A stretch of 64,000 nucleotides of DNA from Fusibacter bizertensis (GCF_029914245.1 NZ_JARYZI010000007.1:124001-188000), one strand, 5' to 3'. Shown: positions 16,255 to 25,257, counted from the first letter of the stretch. Translations and numbers: made by a program. Notes: generated from the letters alone by a model not told the origin.

Positions 16255-16737
16255 ATGATGAAAGTTGTAATGGAAGATGTATGTGAAATCATTGAATATG
16301 AAGACATTTATCAGCCAGAAGTCAAGGCGCTTAATTACAGTTGGTTAAATAAATACGATTTATGGGAACCAATAGATGATGAATATCTTGATTATCCTAG
16401 AGAGACAGCAATAGATTTTGGTGGTTTTATATTGCTTGCAAGAGCAAACAGAAAAATTATAGGAACTGTTTTTTTTGTTCCCATAGAAGACAGTAAGATG
16501 GGTGAAGTATGCAAACTTTGTGTTTCAGAAGAATTACAAGGTAAAGGCATCGGGGAAATATTGTTAAAAAGGACAATTGATCGAGTAAAGAAAAATGGTT
16601 TTGAACATTTGATTTTATATTCAAATCACAAATTAGTTAAGGCGCTTCGCTTGTACCAAAAAGTTGGATTTGAGTTTATTGAGGATAATGGTAATCACTA
16701 TGAAACCTCAGATATAAAGATGGCGTTGAAACTTTAA
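16255..16737 (+). CDS. GNAT-family N-acetyltransferase
   Basis: A 160-residue protein with the GNAT fold. The acetyl-CoA binding motif A reads LCVSEELQGKGIGEILLKRT (Q-x-x-G-x-G/A), and the C-terminal RLYQKVGFEFIE is the usual motif B. Substrate cannot be told from sequence. The start at 16255 (ATGATG) follows AAGGAG with good spacing; the open frame extends upstream to 16216 but through the operator-like palindrome. The regulator gene follows after 35 bp. Confidence 0.85.
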   Translation: MMKVVMEDVCEIIEYEDIYQPEVKALNYSWLNKYDLWEPIDDEYLDYPRETAIDFGGFILLARANRKIIGTVFFVPIEDSKMGEVCKLCVSEELQGKGIGEILLKRTIDRVKKNGFEHLILYSNHKLVKALRLYQKVGFEFIEDNGNHYETSDIKMALKL

Positions 16738-16772
16738 GAACGGAAACTAATATAATTTTGAAAGGTGATCTT

Positions 16773-17828
16773 ATGCGTACAGATTCATTAACATTAATGG
16801 ATATTTTAGATATAAATCATTTTCAAGAATTACAAGATAGTTTATCTATATCTACGGATATGGCACTATTAACTGTAGACTATAAGGGCATACCTGTAAC
16901 GGAACATAGTGAATGTCGTAACTTTTGCAAGAAGGTAAGAAAGAACTTACACTTTCAAGATTTATGTCAAAAATGTGATTCAAGAGGTGGCCTTGAAGCG
17001 GCACGTCAACAAAAACCATATATATATGTTTGTCATATGGGGATTGTAGATTTAGCGGTCCCAATTATAGCCGAGGGTGGTTATCTTGGTGCGATGATGG
17101 CTGGCCAAATTAGAATCGATGATGACTCAAAGCTTGAGACCATTTTAAATCGCAAAAGTGAATTGCTCTCTCTTTTTGACTCTGCTGATGAAGAGAGTTT
17201 TAACAGTTTAGAAGAGATCGATAAGCTTTACTCTGAACTTCCTATTATGGGTTATGAAAAAATTGAAGCAATTGGAAATGTCCTTTTTGGTATGAGTAAA
17301 GTTTTAGTAGACAGAGCCCTGCTGATCAGAAGGGCCTTAGTATCTGAGCATGAAAATAATAGACAAGAGGGTCTAGCATTAGCAAATCTTGACGAAGTAA
17401 GCCAGCCAGACAATTGGAGACCCAATAAATCGAAACTGAATATGATTAAGACTGAAATACCGATGAAATACGTGTTCTTAAAACCTGCAATTGAATTTAT
17501 GCACAAGCATATTAGCGAAAAAGTCTATCTCGAAGAAATGGCAATTCTCTGTAATGTGAGTGAGAGTTATTTTAGCAAGTGTTTTAACAAGGCCTTTGAT
17601 ATGAGTTTTACTGCGTATCAAACAAAACTTAAAATACAAATGGCAGAAGAGCTGCTAAAACTTTCGAATAAAAATGTAAATCAAATTTCTGATGAACTAG
17701 GATTTGATCATGCGAGTTATTTTATACGTGTTTTTAAAAAAAATTTAGGTATTACTCCTGCAATGTATAAACAGCTATATCTTGAAAAAACGCAACTTGA
17801 GTATAATAATCAGTACAATCAACAATAA
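16773..17828 (+). CDS. PocR-AraC transcriptional regulator
   Basis: A 351-residue regulator. Residues ~10-175 form a PocR sensory domain with the Cys pattern CRNFC and LCQKCDSRGG and the conserved Tyr-x-Tyr-x-Cys-His-x-Gly and PII-x-GG-x-LGA segments. The C-terminal ~100 residues are a double helix-turn-helix AraC domain ending in YFIRVFKKNLGITPAMYK. PocR domains bind small hydrocarbon derivatives such as 1,3-propanediol, and sometimes metals or cobalamin-related ligands. Start at 16773 is supported by GAAAGG. Its target is unknown; the divergently placed genes give no clear pathway. Confidence 0.85.
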   Translation: MRTDSLTLMDILDINHFQELQDSLSISTDMALLTVDYKGIPVTEHSECRNFCKKVRKNLHFQDLCQKCDSRGGLEAARQQKPYIYVCHMGIVDLAVPIIAEGGYLGAMMAGQIRIDDDSKLETILNRKSELLSLFDSADEESFNSLEEIDKLYSELPIMGYEKIEAIGNVLFGMSKVLVDRALLIRRALVSEHENNRQEGLALANLDEVSQPDNWRPNKSKLNMIKTEIPMKYVFLKPAIEFMHKHISEKVYLEEMAILCNVSESYFSKCFNKAFDMSFTAYQTKLKIQMAEELLKLSNKNVNQISDELGFDHASYFIRVFKKNLGITPAMYKQLYLEKTQLEYNNQYNQQ

Positions 17829-17857
17829 AAATCAGCACTTAGTGCTGATTTTTATTG
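17823..17857 (+). terminator. Perfect 16-bp stem terminator overlapping the AraC stop
   Basis: CAATAAAAATCAGCAC pairs perfectly with its complement across a TTA loop; the stop codon is inside the left arm. Confidence 0.85.
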
Positions 17858-18052
17858 TTTTGCAGTTCAAATAAGTGCTAATTTAGAATTTTATTGTATA
17901 AAATTTATGCGGCTTCCTCTGATGCGTATTTTGTCCCACTTTTATATAATAAGTATAGTAAGTGACCAAATATCAATCGATGTACTACAGAGCAAAATAG
18001 TTGTTATAAATTGGAAAATTCCAATTTTAATAAAAGGCGAGGGGGAAATGTT

Positions 18053-20113
18053 ATGAAAAATGGTATTAAGTATTTTAGTAAACCATCACGTGGTCTAGCA
18101 CTGGCTTTGATCATTATCTTGGTGGGTAGTTTTTTCGCAAGTATGTTTAACACTTCATTCTTTTCAGTAGATGTTGAGAGAATCTCATTTGAAACTGAAA
18201 AAGGAACGTTATCAGGTCTTCTTTATATGCCAAAAGGGGCGAGTGCAGATGATCCAAGACCTACAATTGTTACAACTCATGGCTATCTTAATTCTGCTGA
18301 GATGCAAGATGCACCTGCTATTGAGATGTCAAAGAGAGGTTTTGTAGTGCTTGCACTTGATATGTACGATCATGGTCATTCGATGACTAAAATTGATACT
18401 GATAATGCAGCTGCATTTTTTTCATTTTGGCCAACTTCACTTCACGATGCAGTCCAGTATATGTATGATCAACCTTATGTGAAGAAGGATGACATGGGCA
18501 ATGGAATCATCGCAGTAAGTGGACATTCCATGGGTGGTTTCTCAACGACTATGGCGATGGTTATGGATGAACAAGCCTTTGCAAGTACAGGTATTAGAAA
18601 AATAAGTGCGGGTCTTACAGTAGGAGCAGATTTCTTATGGACAAGCTATCTTGAAGTTACTGAGGAAGTTGCAAGTGCAGCTATGGGGCCTAGAACTTCT
18701 GGAAAAATTGGCGCACATTTCGATGAATTCTTTTTCGATATGAGTGCGGCTTCCGAAGGAAGATCTGTGACATATAAAGATTATATTTTGCAGCCAGAAG
18801 GTTTATCATTTTTAGGAAATCCTGAAAATCCAGTTCAAGGTCAGTTTTATACTTTAGAATCAGGCGGTTTGAGAGTTATCTATACGCCAAATGAGACACA
18901 TCCATGGAATCACTTCTCATCTGAAACAACCAAGGATCAAATTGAGTTTTATAAAGTTGCTTTTGCAGGAGAATTATCACCTTCTCAACGTTATTTAGCA
19001 TCAGATAACCAAACTTGGTTTTTAAAAGAATTATTTGAAGGAATTGCAATGGTTGGTTTCTTTATGTTGCTTTTACCACTTGCTACTCTATTGATCACTA
19101 AAATTAAACTCTTTAACACTAATCAACAAGTTGAAGAATCAAGTCAGCAAGGGAACTCAAATAAGACGCTTGCATCAAAGTTAGGTGTTGCATGTATAGC
19201 GATTATCAGTGCAGCTTTTCCGGCTTATTTCTATCCAACGTTTATGGGAAAACTACCAGATCAACTTTTAACGCTTCAAAGAGGGTGTGAGGTACTCGTT
19301 GTTTTAGGTTTACTGGCAGTAATTGTATCATTCGTTGTTAAAGCTTATCAAACCAAAGCCAACAAAATAACCGCGGTCGTTTTATTGATTTTCGCAGTAT
19401 TAGGACGTTTTATGATGTCTAATTCAGGAGATTTCTTTAAGCAAAGCGTGTATTTTAATGCACCTACTGTCAATCAATTTGTATTTTGGGCAGTATCAGC
19501 AGCAACTTTCTCAGTACTCCTTATGATGGTTATTCATTTGCTTACAGAGAATAAAAACAACAAAATTTCGCTTAAGGATTATGGCTTAACCATTTCTATT
19601 AAAGAGATTGGTAAAGCACTAGCACTAGCTGTAACTTTAAGTATCAGTGCAATTATCGTAATGATTCTAGTAGATGCGATTTTCTTAACAGACTTTAGAT
19701 TCTGGACATTTGCAGTGAAAACATTTGAACCAAAACATTTATTCTCTGCATTAAGATATATGCCATTTTTCTTATTATTCTATTTAGTAAATGGTATTGC
19801 GATTAATAAAATGACTTCTAACAAAAAAGGTCATATGTTACTTGCTATATTTATGAATATCGGTGGACTAATTGTTTTCTTAGCTTTACAGTACGGTAAA
19901 CTGTTTGTTTCAGGAACGGGTTTATATCCAGGAGAGTCATTGACCAGTATCATATTAATCGGTATGGTTCCCGTACTTTTAATTGCAACGATCTACAGCA
20001 AGAAATTATACGAAAAAACAGGCAATGTTTTGACAGGTGCTTTTTTAAATACTATTTTAATGACGTTAATCACTATTGCAAATACAGTTGTATATAGCAA
20101 ACTGGTAGGATAA
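18053..20113 (+). CDS. Large membrane alpha/beta hydrolase
   Basis: The 686-residue protein has an N-terminal membrane helix (~17-38), an extracytoplasmic or cytoplasmic alpha/beta hydrolase domain (~50-320), and about eight further membrane helices (~330-686). The nucleophile is Ser159 in GHSMGG, the oxyanion strand reads THGYLNS, and a His lies in THPWNHFS. The fused hydrolase plus multi-helix domain recurs in Clostridia but has no known substrate. ATG at 18053 follows GAGGGGGAA. It is flanked by ~220 bp of non-coding DNA upstream, in which I see no gene, and a terminator downstream. Confidence 0.75.
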   Translation: MKNGIKYFSKPSRGLALALIIILVGSFFASMFNTSFFSVDVERISFETEKGTLSGLLYMPKGASADDPRPTIVTTHGYLNSAEMQDAPAIEMSKRGFVVLALDMYDHGHSMTKIDTDNAAAFFSFWPTSLHDAVQYMYDQPYVKKDDMGNGIIAVSGHSMGGFSTTMAMVMDEQAFASTGIRKISAGLTVGADFLWTSYLEVTEEVASAAMGPRTSGKIGAHFDEFFFDMSAASEGRSVTYKDYILQPEGLSFLGNPENPVQGQFYTLESGGLRVIYTPNETHPWNHFSSETTKDQIEFYKVAFAGELSPSQRYLASDNQTWFLKELFEGIAMVGFFMLLLPLATLLITKIKLFNTNQQVEESSQQGNSNKTLASKLGVACIAIISAAFPAYFYPTFMGKLPDQLLTLQRGCEVLVVLGLLAVIVSFVVKAYQTKANKITAVVLLIFAVLGRFMMSNSGDFFKQSVYFNAPTVNQFVFWAVSAATFSVLLMMVIHLLTENKNNKISLKDYGLTISIKEIGKALALAVTLSISAIIVMILVDAIFLTDFRFWTFAVKTFEPKHLFSALRYMPFFLLFYLVNGIAINKMTSNKKGHMLLAIFMNIGGLIVFLALQYGKLFVSGTGLYPGESLTSIILIGMVPVLLIATIYSKKLYEKTGNVLTGAFLNTILMTLITIANTVVYSKLVG

Positions 20114-20122
20114 AAAAACTGG

Positions 20123-20163
20123 CCTCAAAGTACTTTTAACAGTACTTTGAGGTCAGCTTTTAT
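20123..20163 (+). terminator. Terminator between convergent genes
   Basis: CCTCAAAGTACT pairs perfectly with AGTACTTTGAGG (20141-20152) and is followed by a T-rich tract. Confidence 0.85.
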
Positions 20164-20456
20164 TTTAATATTGTGATGCCGCCGATGATCGGTAACGGTT
20201 TCTTTTCACTTTTAAGTGCATTCATGACACCCATGATAAAAAAGACGAGCGAGACAATAGGAAAGAATATAAGTAAAATCCAACCTAAAATAGGAATTAA
20301 TCCAAGTACAAAGCTAATACCAAATCCGAATATGAGTAATAGCAACCCTTGATTTGCGTGGTACATAGCGAATTCATCGTCTTTACACACGAGAAGCGGT
20401 AAAAAAAAGATAAGATATGAAAGTGCAGCAATCCCTTTGTTTTTTTCTTCGTTCAT
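20160..20456 (-). CDS. DUF4870/Tic20-like small membrane protein
   Basis: A 98-residue protein with three hydrophobic helices and the conserved FAMYHANQGLLL segment typical of DUF4870/Tic20-like bacterial proteins, where a His-Ala-x-Gln motif lies at a membrane boundary. The function is unknown. The start is set at 20456, because AAGGAGG precedes it by a normal distance; the longer frame upstream to 20624 has no ribosome binding site. It is monocistronic. The 256-bp gap to the next gene shows nothing I can name. Confidence 0.75.
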   Translation of the reverse strand: MNEEKNKGIAALSYLIFFLPLLVCKDDEFAMYHANQGLLLLIFGFGISFVLGLIPILGWILLIFFPIVSLVFFIMGVMNALKSEKKPLPIIGGITILK

Positions 20457-20712
20457 TTGAAACCTCCTTATTTTTTTAGCATATGGATCAGAATACAGCT
20501 TTATTTTATATTTTTCACATATGTAATGATAGTAACGAGTGGGTAAACTTTTGCATAAGCATCGATGACTAATGTCCAAAAGATGACTTAATAAGTAATC
20601 ACTTCGTGAGCTTTGTTTTATCAATTAAAAAAATTACGTACTGATTTTAAACTTTTGGTTATACAGATATAACTAGGGGTATTATCATAAAATCATGGCA
20701 AAGGAGGTAAAT

Positions 20713-21114
20713 ATGGGAGAATTTTTAGGATGGTGTATTGTCGTCACATATGGCGTTGCAATGCTTAACTTTTTTTTGAAAAGGATCAATAGGTACTACA
20801 TTAGCAAGCTACCCAAAGAAAAAGCAGTTGTAAAAGATTATTTTAGCAAAATTATGAAGCCAATTGTAAAGTATCATAGATATTTTGGTTTACTTGCAGC
20901 TTTAGCACTTACTATTCACTTTTTATATATCTACTTAAATTATTGGATTTCTACTACGGGAGTGATAGCAGCTATTACCTTAGTAGTTTTAGTAGTTTTG
21001 GGATTATATGGTTATTTGATAAAAAAAGGAAAAAAGGGAAATTGGCTTTTTTTACATCGATTTGTCGCATTTTTAATGATTTTTGCAATTTCACTTCATA
21101 TTTTGAAAAGGTAA
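20713..21114 (+). CDS. Four-helix membrane protein with paired histidines
   Basis: A 133-residue protein with four predicted membrane helices. His residues occur in KYHRYFGLL and LTIHFLY (second helix) and in FLHRFVAF and SLHIL (fourth helix), spaced 13 and 14 residues apart. That is the layout of bis-heme b561 or ferric-reductase-like membrane cytochromes, so heme binding is plausible but unproven. AAAGGAGG precedes the ATG at 20713. No redox partner gene is adjacent. Confidence 0.6.
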   Translation: MGEFLGWCIVVTYGVAMLNFFLKRINRYYISKLPKEKAVVKDYFSKIMKPIVKYHRYFGLLAALALTIHFLYIYLNYWISTTGVIAAITLVVLVVLGLYGYLIKKGKKGNWLFLHRFVAFLMIFAISLHILKR

Positions 21115-21172
21115 GTTATTATAGTGCACTCATAGTGAAAGATTACAATTGGATAACAAAATAAATTGTCCC

Positions 21173-21201
21173 TTGCACAATAAGTGAATCTTTATTATAC
21201 T
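21173..21201 (+). promoter_or_regulatory. Promoter of the TetM-like gene
   Basis: TTGCAC (21173-21178), 17-bp spacer, TATACT (21196-21201); transcription would begin near 21208, ~205 nt before the TetM-like start codon. Confidence 0.75.
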
Positions 21202-21230
21202 GATATTAATAAAAAAAGGAGGACATAAAT

Positions 21231-21296
21231 ATGACAAACAATAAAATGACGCAAAAAAGAATAAACCTCATATTTATGACTCTGGTTATTGGATAG
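21231..21296 (+). CDS. 21-residue leader peptide
   Basis: AAAGGAGG is followed at normal spacing by an ATG that opens a 21-codon frame (MTNNKMTQKRINLIFMTLVI then Gly) ending in TAG. Such a strong ribosome binding site on a tiny frame inside the 5' leader of a ribosomal protection gene suggests a regulatory leader, whose translation senses ribosome stalling. The peptide is unrelated in sequence to any leader that I recognise. Its stop lies 58 bases before the terminator hairpin. Confidence 0.65.
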   Translation: MTNNKMTQKRINLIFMTLVIG

Positions 21297-21354
21297 ATTT
21301 TATATTTATTAAATCATATCTTTCTTTAAATCTACAAATCAATTTGTTGATCAA

Positions 21355-21383
21355 CCATAGGCATAAAAGCTTGTGGTTTTTTT
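21355..21383 (+). terminator. Attenuator hairpin before the TetM-like gene
   Basis: CCATAGGC and GCTTGTGG form an eight-pair stem (two G-U pairs) with an ATAAAA loop, directly followed by seven T residues. The overlapping palindrome GTTGATCAAC (21346-21355) could form a competing hairpin. It lies inside the leader between the short peptide and the main gene. Confidence 0.75.
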
Positions 21384-21414
21384 GTACCCAAAATTGATGA
21401 TTTAAGGAGAAAAT

Positions 21415-23274
21415 ATGATTAATATAGGAATAGTTGCGCATGTTGATGCAGGAAAGACGACGCTTACTGAACAAATGTTATATGTATGTGGTGTGATTAA
21501 GAATCCTGGTAGAGTTGATCAGGGCAATACCATTACAGATGATTTAGCCATTGAAAGACAAAGAGGAATTACAGTAAAAGCTTCCACGGTATCTATGCAG
21601 TGGCAAGGGCAAAAGATTAATCTTTTGGATACACCAGGACATATGGATTTTATTGCAGAAGTAGAACGATCTTTAGAAGTTTTAGATGTTGCAATACTTG
21701 CAATTTCTGCAAAAGAAGGTGTTCAACCACAAACAAAAGTAATTTATAATGCTTTAAAAAGAGGCAATATACCGACGATAATTTTTATCAATAAAGTGGA
21801 TAGAGTGGGTGTTGTCTTAAAAGAACTCTATACAGACATTAAAAAAGATTTAGAGGACTCGCTTTATTTTATCAATAGTGTTGATGCTGAAGGTACGAGA
21901 TTAGCCTCGGTGACGGATGATCTTAATTTTACTGAAATGAAAGTAAGCAATCAAGAGAGTGTTGCTTTGTTAGATGATCAAATACTCATAACCTTACTTG
22001 TGGAAAATAGTGTTGCACAGGACAAACTTGATCAAGTTGCTCAGACTTTGTTCTTAAAACGACAAATTGTCCCTGTTTTACACGGCTCTGCAATTCTGGG
22101 TAAAGGGATAGAGCCACTGCTCAATCTGGTTGTAAAATGGGGAAAAGCAGTAAGTCAGGCTAGTTTGTCCGCAAGAGTATATAAAATTGACCGAGACCAA
22201 CATGGTGCAAGAAGGTGTTTTGTACGTATTTTTGGTGGTGAGCTAGAACTTAGAGAAGTTTATCCGATCTATTTTAAAGAGACTACTTTTAAAATTTTAA
22301 AAATGGCTGTCTTTAATGGGATAAAACCAGTTAATTGTGAGAAAGCTTTTGCAGGAGATATTGTAATCATTTATTCTGATAGACTTGAAATTGAAGATAT
22401 TATTGGAGAACCCTCTCTAGATAGAAATCATTTTTCAATAGCAGTACCGACATTAAAAGCAAGGGTTAATGATCAGGATCTTGCAATGAGAAAGGCAATT
22501 TGTGACGCACTGATACTTCTTACCGATGAAGACCCTTTTTTAGAATTTTCAATACATCCAATTACTGAAGCAATCGAGATAAAGATCTTTGGTGTTGTTC
22601 AAAAGGAAATTATTGAGATGCAACTTTTAGAACGATTCGGGATTGAAACAAGTATCCAGAACCCAGATACAATTTATAAAGAAAGGCCAGTTAAAAATAG
22701 TACGGTTTACAGATATATGTATAGAGATGGAAATCATTATGCCGCAACAGTAGGGCTAAAAGTAGAGCCCTTACCTGTTGGTAGTGGTATCATATACGAA
22801 ACACTAGTATCCTATGGGGAGCTGAAAAAGCCATTTCAAAATGCAGTTCGTGAAGGAACAGAATTTGGACTTAGAGAAGGACTAAAAGGTTGGTCACTCA
22901 CTGATGTAAAAGTGTCTTTTATTTATTCGGAGTTTAACAGTGTTGATAGTACACCAGCTGATTTTAGAAAACTTGCTGAAGAAGTTGTAAAACTTGCCAT
23001 CATAGAAAGTGGTACCGAATATTTAGAACCAATTTTAGAATTTGAACTTACTGTGCCTCAATATGCTATTGGGAGAGCCATCTCTGATATTCTTAAGATG
23101 AGAGGTGAAGTCAATGAACCTGTCATCAACAAAGAAAGGGTACTTTTAACCGGTATATTACCAGTTGATACAAGTAAAGCCTATGAAGCAGAAATATCAG
23201 ATTATACAGGCGGAAATGGCGTACTAATCACACGTTTTTCAGGCTATAAAGTTGTTGATGAAAAAGCAAAATAA
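21415..23274 (+). CDS. TetM/TetO-family ribosomal protection GTPase (divergent)
   Basis: A 619-residue EF-G-like translational GTPase. It has G1 AHVDAGKTT, switch-II DTPGH (~73-77) and G4 NKVD (~127-130), then domains II-V in TetM order. TetM-class proteins bind the ribosome and eject tetracycline. Two differences stand out. The domain IV tip that reads SPVSTPADF in TetM reads SVDSTPADF here, losing the key Pro, and the C-terminal helix after the GYKV strand is absent, leaving the protein about 20 residues short. AAGGAG precedes the ATG. Expression is probably attenuated by the upstream leader. Confidence 0.85.
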   Translation: MINIGIVAHVDAGKTTLTEQMLYVCGVIKNPGRVDQGNTITDDLAIERQRGITVKASTVSMQWQGQKINLLDTPGHMDFIAEVERSLEVLDVAILAISAKEGVQPQTKVIYNALKRGNIPTIIFINKVDRVGVVLKELYTDIKKDLEDSLYFINSVDAEGTRLASVTDDLNFTEMKVSNQESVALLDDQILITLLVENSVAQDKLDQVAQTLFLKRQIVPVLHGSAILGKGIEPLLNLVVKWGKAVSQASLSARVYKIDRDQHGARRCFVRIFGGELELREVYPIYFKETTFKILKMAVFNGIKPVNCEKAFAGDIVIIYSDRLEIEDIIGEPSLDRNHFSIAVPTLKARVNDQDLAMRKAICDALILLTDEDPFLEFSIHPITEAIEIKIFGVVQKEIIEMQLLERFGIETSIQNPDTIYKERPVKNSTVYRYMYRDGNHYAATVGLKVEPLPVGSGIIYETLVSYGELKKPFQNAVREGTEFGLREGLKGWSLTDVKVSFIYSEFNSVDSTPADFRKLAEEVVKLAIIESGTEYLEPILEFELTVPQYAIGRAISDILKMRGEVNEPVINKERVLLTGILPVDTSKAYEAEISDYTGGNGVLITRFSGYKVVDEKAK

Positions 23275-23284
23275 TTTAACTGAT

Positions 23285-23315
23285 AAAGAGAGCATATCAA
23301 TCTATGCTCTCTTTT
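23285..23315 (+). terminator. Terminator between convergent genes
   Basis: AAAGAGAGCATA pairs with TATGCTCTCTTT across a short loop and continues into T residues. Confidence 0.85.
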
Positions 23316-23341
23316 ATATGTGATTCATTGATTCATTTATT

Positions 23342-23863
23342 TTATCTATTATATTTACGAATGCGTAAGTATAGTTTGGTCAATGCATAGATATAAAAGA
23401 GTATAAATATTGAATAGATTATGGAAAGTGAAATCATAGAAAAATCAAAACGGTGAAAATTGTATTTATAGTTATTTGATAAAGTAGTGATTAAGAGTGG
23501 AAGTTGCGTACAAAATAATAGAAGTAGTATAAAAAGTAATCTTTTATCTCTCTCAATAAGCGAACTTTTATCTGTGAAAAGTTTTGGCTTCTCGGTTTCA
23601 TATTCTTTTTCCCAAAGCCACCAACCGACTGATTTTGAAACAGCATACCACTGGTCGTCTCTGATGATTGAGAGTGAATCCTCAGTGTATTTTGGGTTGT
23701 AATCAAGACAGTAACTCACTTTAGAAGGTTCTCTTCTTTCATATTCAAGTATAGTTATACCAAATGAAGCTGATTTTAACCGCCATCCGTTTTGCGCCAT
23801 TTCTTCAAGATGTTGCTCAAATTTTTCACAGTTCCATCCAAGCCAAAAATAAAATTCCCTCAT
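23342..23863 (-). CDS. DUF2812 membrane protein
   Basis: A 173-residue protein. Residues 1-105 form the DUF2812 domain (EEMAQNGWRLKSAS followed by a YCLDYNP strand and a GWWLWEKEY block). Two membrane helices follow at about 109-130 and 143-165. DUF2812 genes commonly sit downstream of PadR-type repressors and are presumed targets of them. Here the start codon shares one base with the PadR stop (TAATG), so they are translationally coupled. Function is unknown. Confidence 0.85.
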   Translation of the reverse strand: MREFYFWLGWNCEKFEQHLEEMAQNGWRLKSASFGITILEYERREPSKVSYCLDYNPKYTEDSLSIIRDDQWYAVSKSVGWWLWEKEYETEKPKLFTDKSSLIERDKRLLFILLLLFCTQLPLLITTLSNNYKYNFHRFDFSMISLSIIYSIFILFYIYALTKLYLRIRKYNR

Positions 23864-24189
23864 TAATACCCACTCCTTTCAGAATCTGTAATAAGTGTTC
23901 TTAATCTTTCGAGCTCGAGTTTTAAAAGTTCATCGCCAAGTATACTTTGACGGTAAATTTTTCGACGCTCCTCTTGACCAACTACATTTATAAGTCCATC
24001 TTTCTCCATCTTTGAAAGTGTACCGTAAATTGTGCCCGCCCCGAGTCTAAGTCTTCCTTCAGTGAGTGCCTCAACTTCCAAAATAATACCATAGCCATGG
24101 AGAGGTGATTTAAGCGCAAGCAAGATGTAAAATGCTGTTTCAGTCATGGGAATATAGCGTATAGAAAGTTTGTTAAGATACGGATCCAT
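23863..24189 (-). CDS. PadR-family repressor
   Basis: A 108-residue winged-helix protein of the short PadR class: ETAFYILLALKSPLHGYGII, then GRLRLGAGTIYGTLSKMEKDGLI (recognition helix and wing) and a short C-terminal dimerisation helix. Start at 24189 is supported by GGAGG in the plain minus-strand leader; a longer frame to 24219 lacks a site. It is co-transcribed with DUF2812. Two PadR-type palindromes lie between its promoter and start, so autorepression is likely, relieved by an antimicrobial or phenolic-type ligand. Confidence 0.9.
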   Translation of the reverse strand: MDPYLNKLSIRYIPMTETAFYILLALKSPLHGYGIILEVEALTEGRLRLGAGTIYGTLSKMEKDGLINVVGQEERRKIYRQSILGDELLKLELERLRTLITDSERSGY

Positions 24190-24210
24190 AGTTACCTCCA
24201 AAATCCAATT

Positions 24211-24268
24211 ATATCGCAACTTGATATATCATATGGTGATTGTATCACGTCGTGATATAAAAATGCAA
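24211..24268 (-). promoter_or_regulatory. PadR promoter with two operators
   Basis: On the minus strand TTGCAT (24263-24268), 18-bp spacer, TACAAT (24239-24244). Site B, the perfect palindrome TATCACGTCGTGATA (24243-24257), fills the spacer. Site A, ATATCGCAACTTGATAT (24211-24227), shares the ATATC-N7-GATAT layout 31 bp away, three helical turns. Confidence 0.65.
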
Positions 24269-24329
24269 GTAATTTTAACATTTACATTTTAGAAATAGTG
24301 ATATAATGTGGAAGTAGGAGGTGAACGAC

Positions 24330-25208
24330 TTGGAAATAAGCAATCTAGGCTCAGATAGTAAGAAGCAATTACTCAAGGATCAACAAGACGAAATCAATGC
24401 TCATGTTCTCTACAGTAAAGTCGCGGCGAGAATAAAAGATCCTAAAAATAAAGATGTTTTTTTAGCTGTATCAAAAGATGAACTCAGTCATTATAATAGA
24501 ATAAAGAGTATTACAGGAGTAGACATTAAACCTCAAATGTTTAAAATACATTGGATGGTGCTATTGATTACAATTTTTGGGTTAACTTTTGGTATTAAAC
24601 TTTTTGAAAAAGGTGAAAGTAAAGCGATACAAAGTTATAAAGATTTAGATGCTAACTTAGCATTTATGGATGATATGATTGTTGATGAAGAACGTCACGA
24701 AGAAGAGTTGATCGCTATGATTGACGAAGAACGACTCAATTATGTCGGATCCATTGTACTCGGGCTAAATGATGCTCTAGTAGAATTGACTGGTGCTCTT
24801 GCAGGTTATACGTTTGCATTTCAAAATGCTAAACTGATCGCTTTAACAGGGCTTATTACAGGGATTAGTGCGTCACTTTCCATGGCTGCAAGTGAATATT
24901 TGTCAACGAGACAAGAGGGGGGAGATGATGCCCTCAAATCAGCACTTTATACTGGATCAGCATATGTTTTTACTGTTTTTCTACTTATTTTACCTTTTTT
25001 GATTTTATCAAACCCATTTATAAGTTTGTTAGTCGCGTTAACTGTAGCAGTAATGATTATATTCTTATTTAATTACTATATATCTGTCGCAAAAGACTAT
25101 AATTTTAAGAAACGTTTTGTTGAAATGGCAACCATATCACTTGGGGTAGCAGGAATATCATTTTTAGTAGGTATTATCGTAAAACAGTTCTTTGGTATAG
25201 ATATTTAA
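24330..25208 (+). CDS. Ferritin-like domain fused to VIT1/CCC1 transporter
   Basis: The N-terminal ~135 residues are a ferritin/rubrerythrin-like helical bundle with paired Glu-x-x-His elements (EINAHVLY, SKDELSHYNR, DEERHEEEL) suited to bind iron. Residues ~145-290 are the VIT1/CCC1 membrane domain (GLNDALVELTGALAGY and SMAASEYLS), which moves Fe(II) or Mn(II). Proteins of this MbfA-like architecture export iron. TTG at 24330 is favoured over GTG at 24321, since TAGGAGG is too close to the latter. A GTGATAT half-site overlaps its TATAAT box (24302-24307), so the adjacent PadR might also act here. Confidence 0.85.
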   Translation: MEISNLGSDSKKQLLKDQQDEINAHVLYSKVAARIKDPKNKDVFLAVSKDELSHYNRIKSITGVDIKPQMFKIHWMVLLITIFGLTFGIKLFEKGESKAIQSYKDLDANLAFMDDMIVDEERHEEELIAMIDEERLNYVGSIVLGLNDALVELTGALAGYTFAFQNAKLIALTGLITGISASLSMAASEYLSTRQEGGDDALKSALYTGSAYVFTVFLLILPFLILSNPFISLLVALTVAVMIIFLFNYYISVAKDYNFKKRFVEMATISLGVAGISFLVGIIVKQFFGIDI

Positions 25209-25257
25209 GCAAATTCAATATTTTTTTAAAAAAATGTAATTATTTTTCTCAAATCTA

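Noticed and set aside
20457-20624. N-terminal extension of the DUF4870-like protein
   Set aside because: The 56 extra codons are not hydrophobic or conserved-looking, and the only good ribosome binding site precedes 20456.
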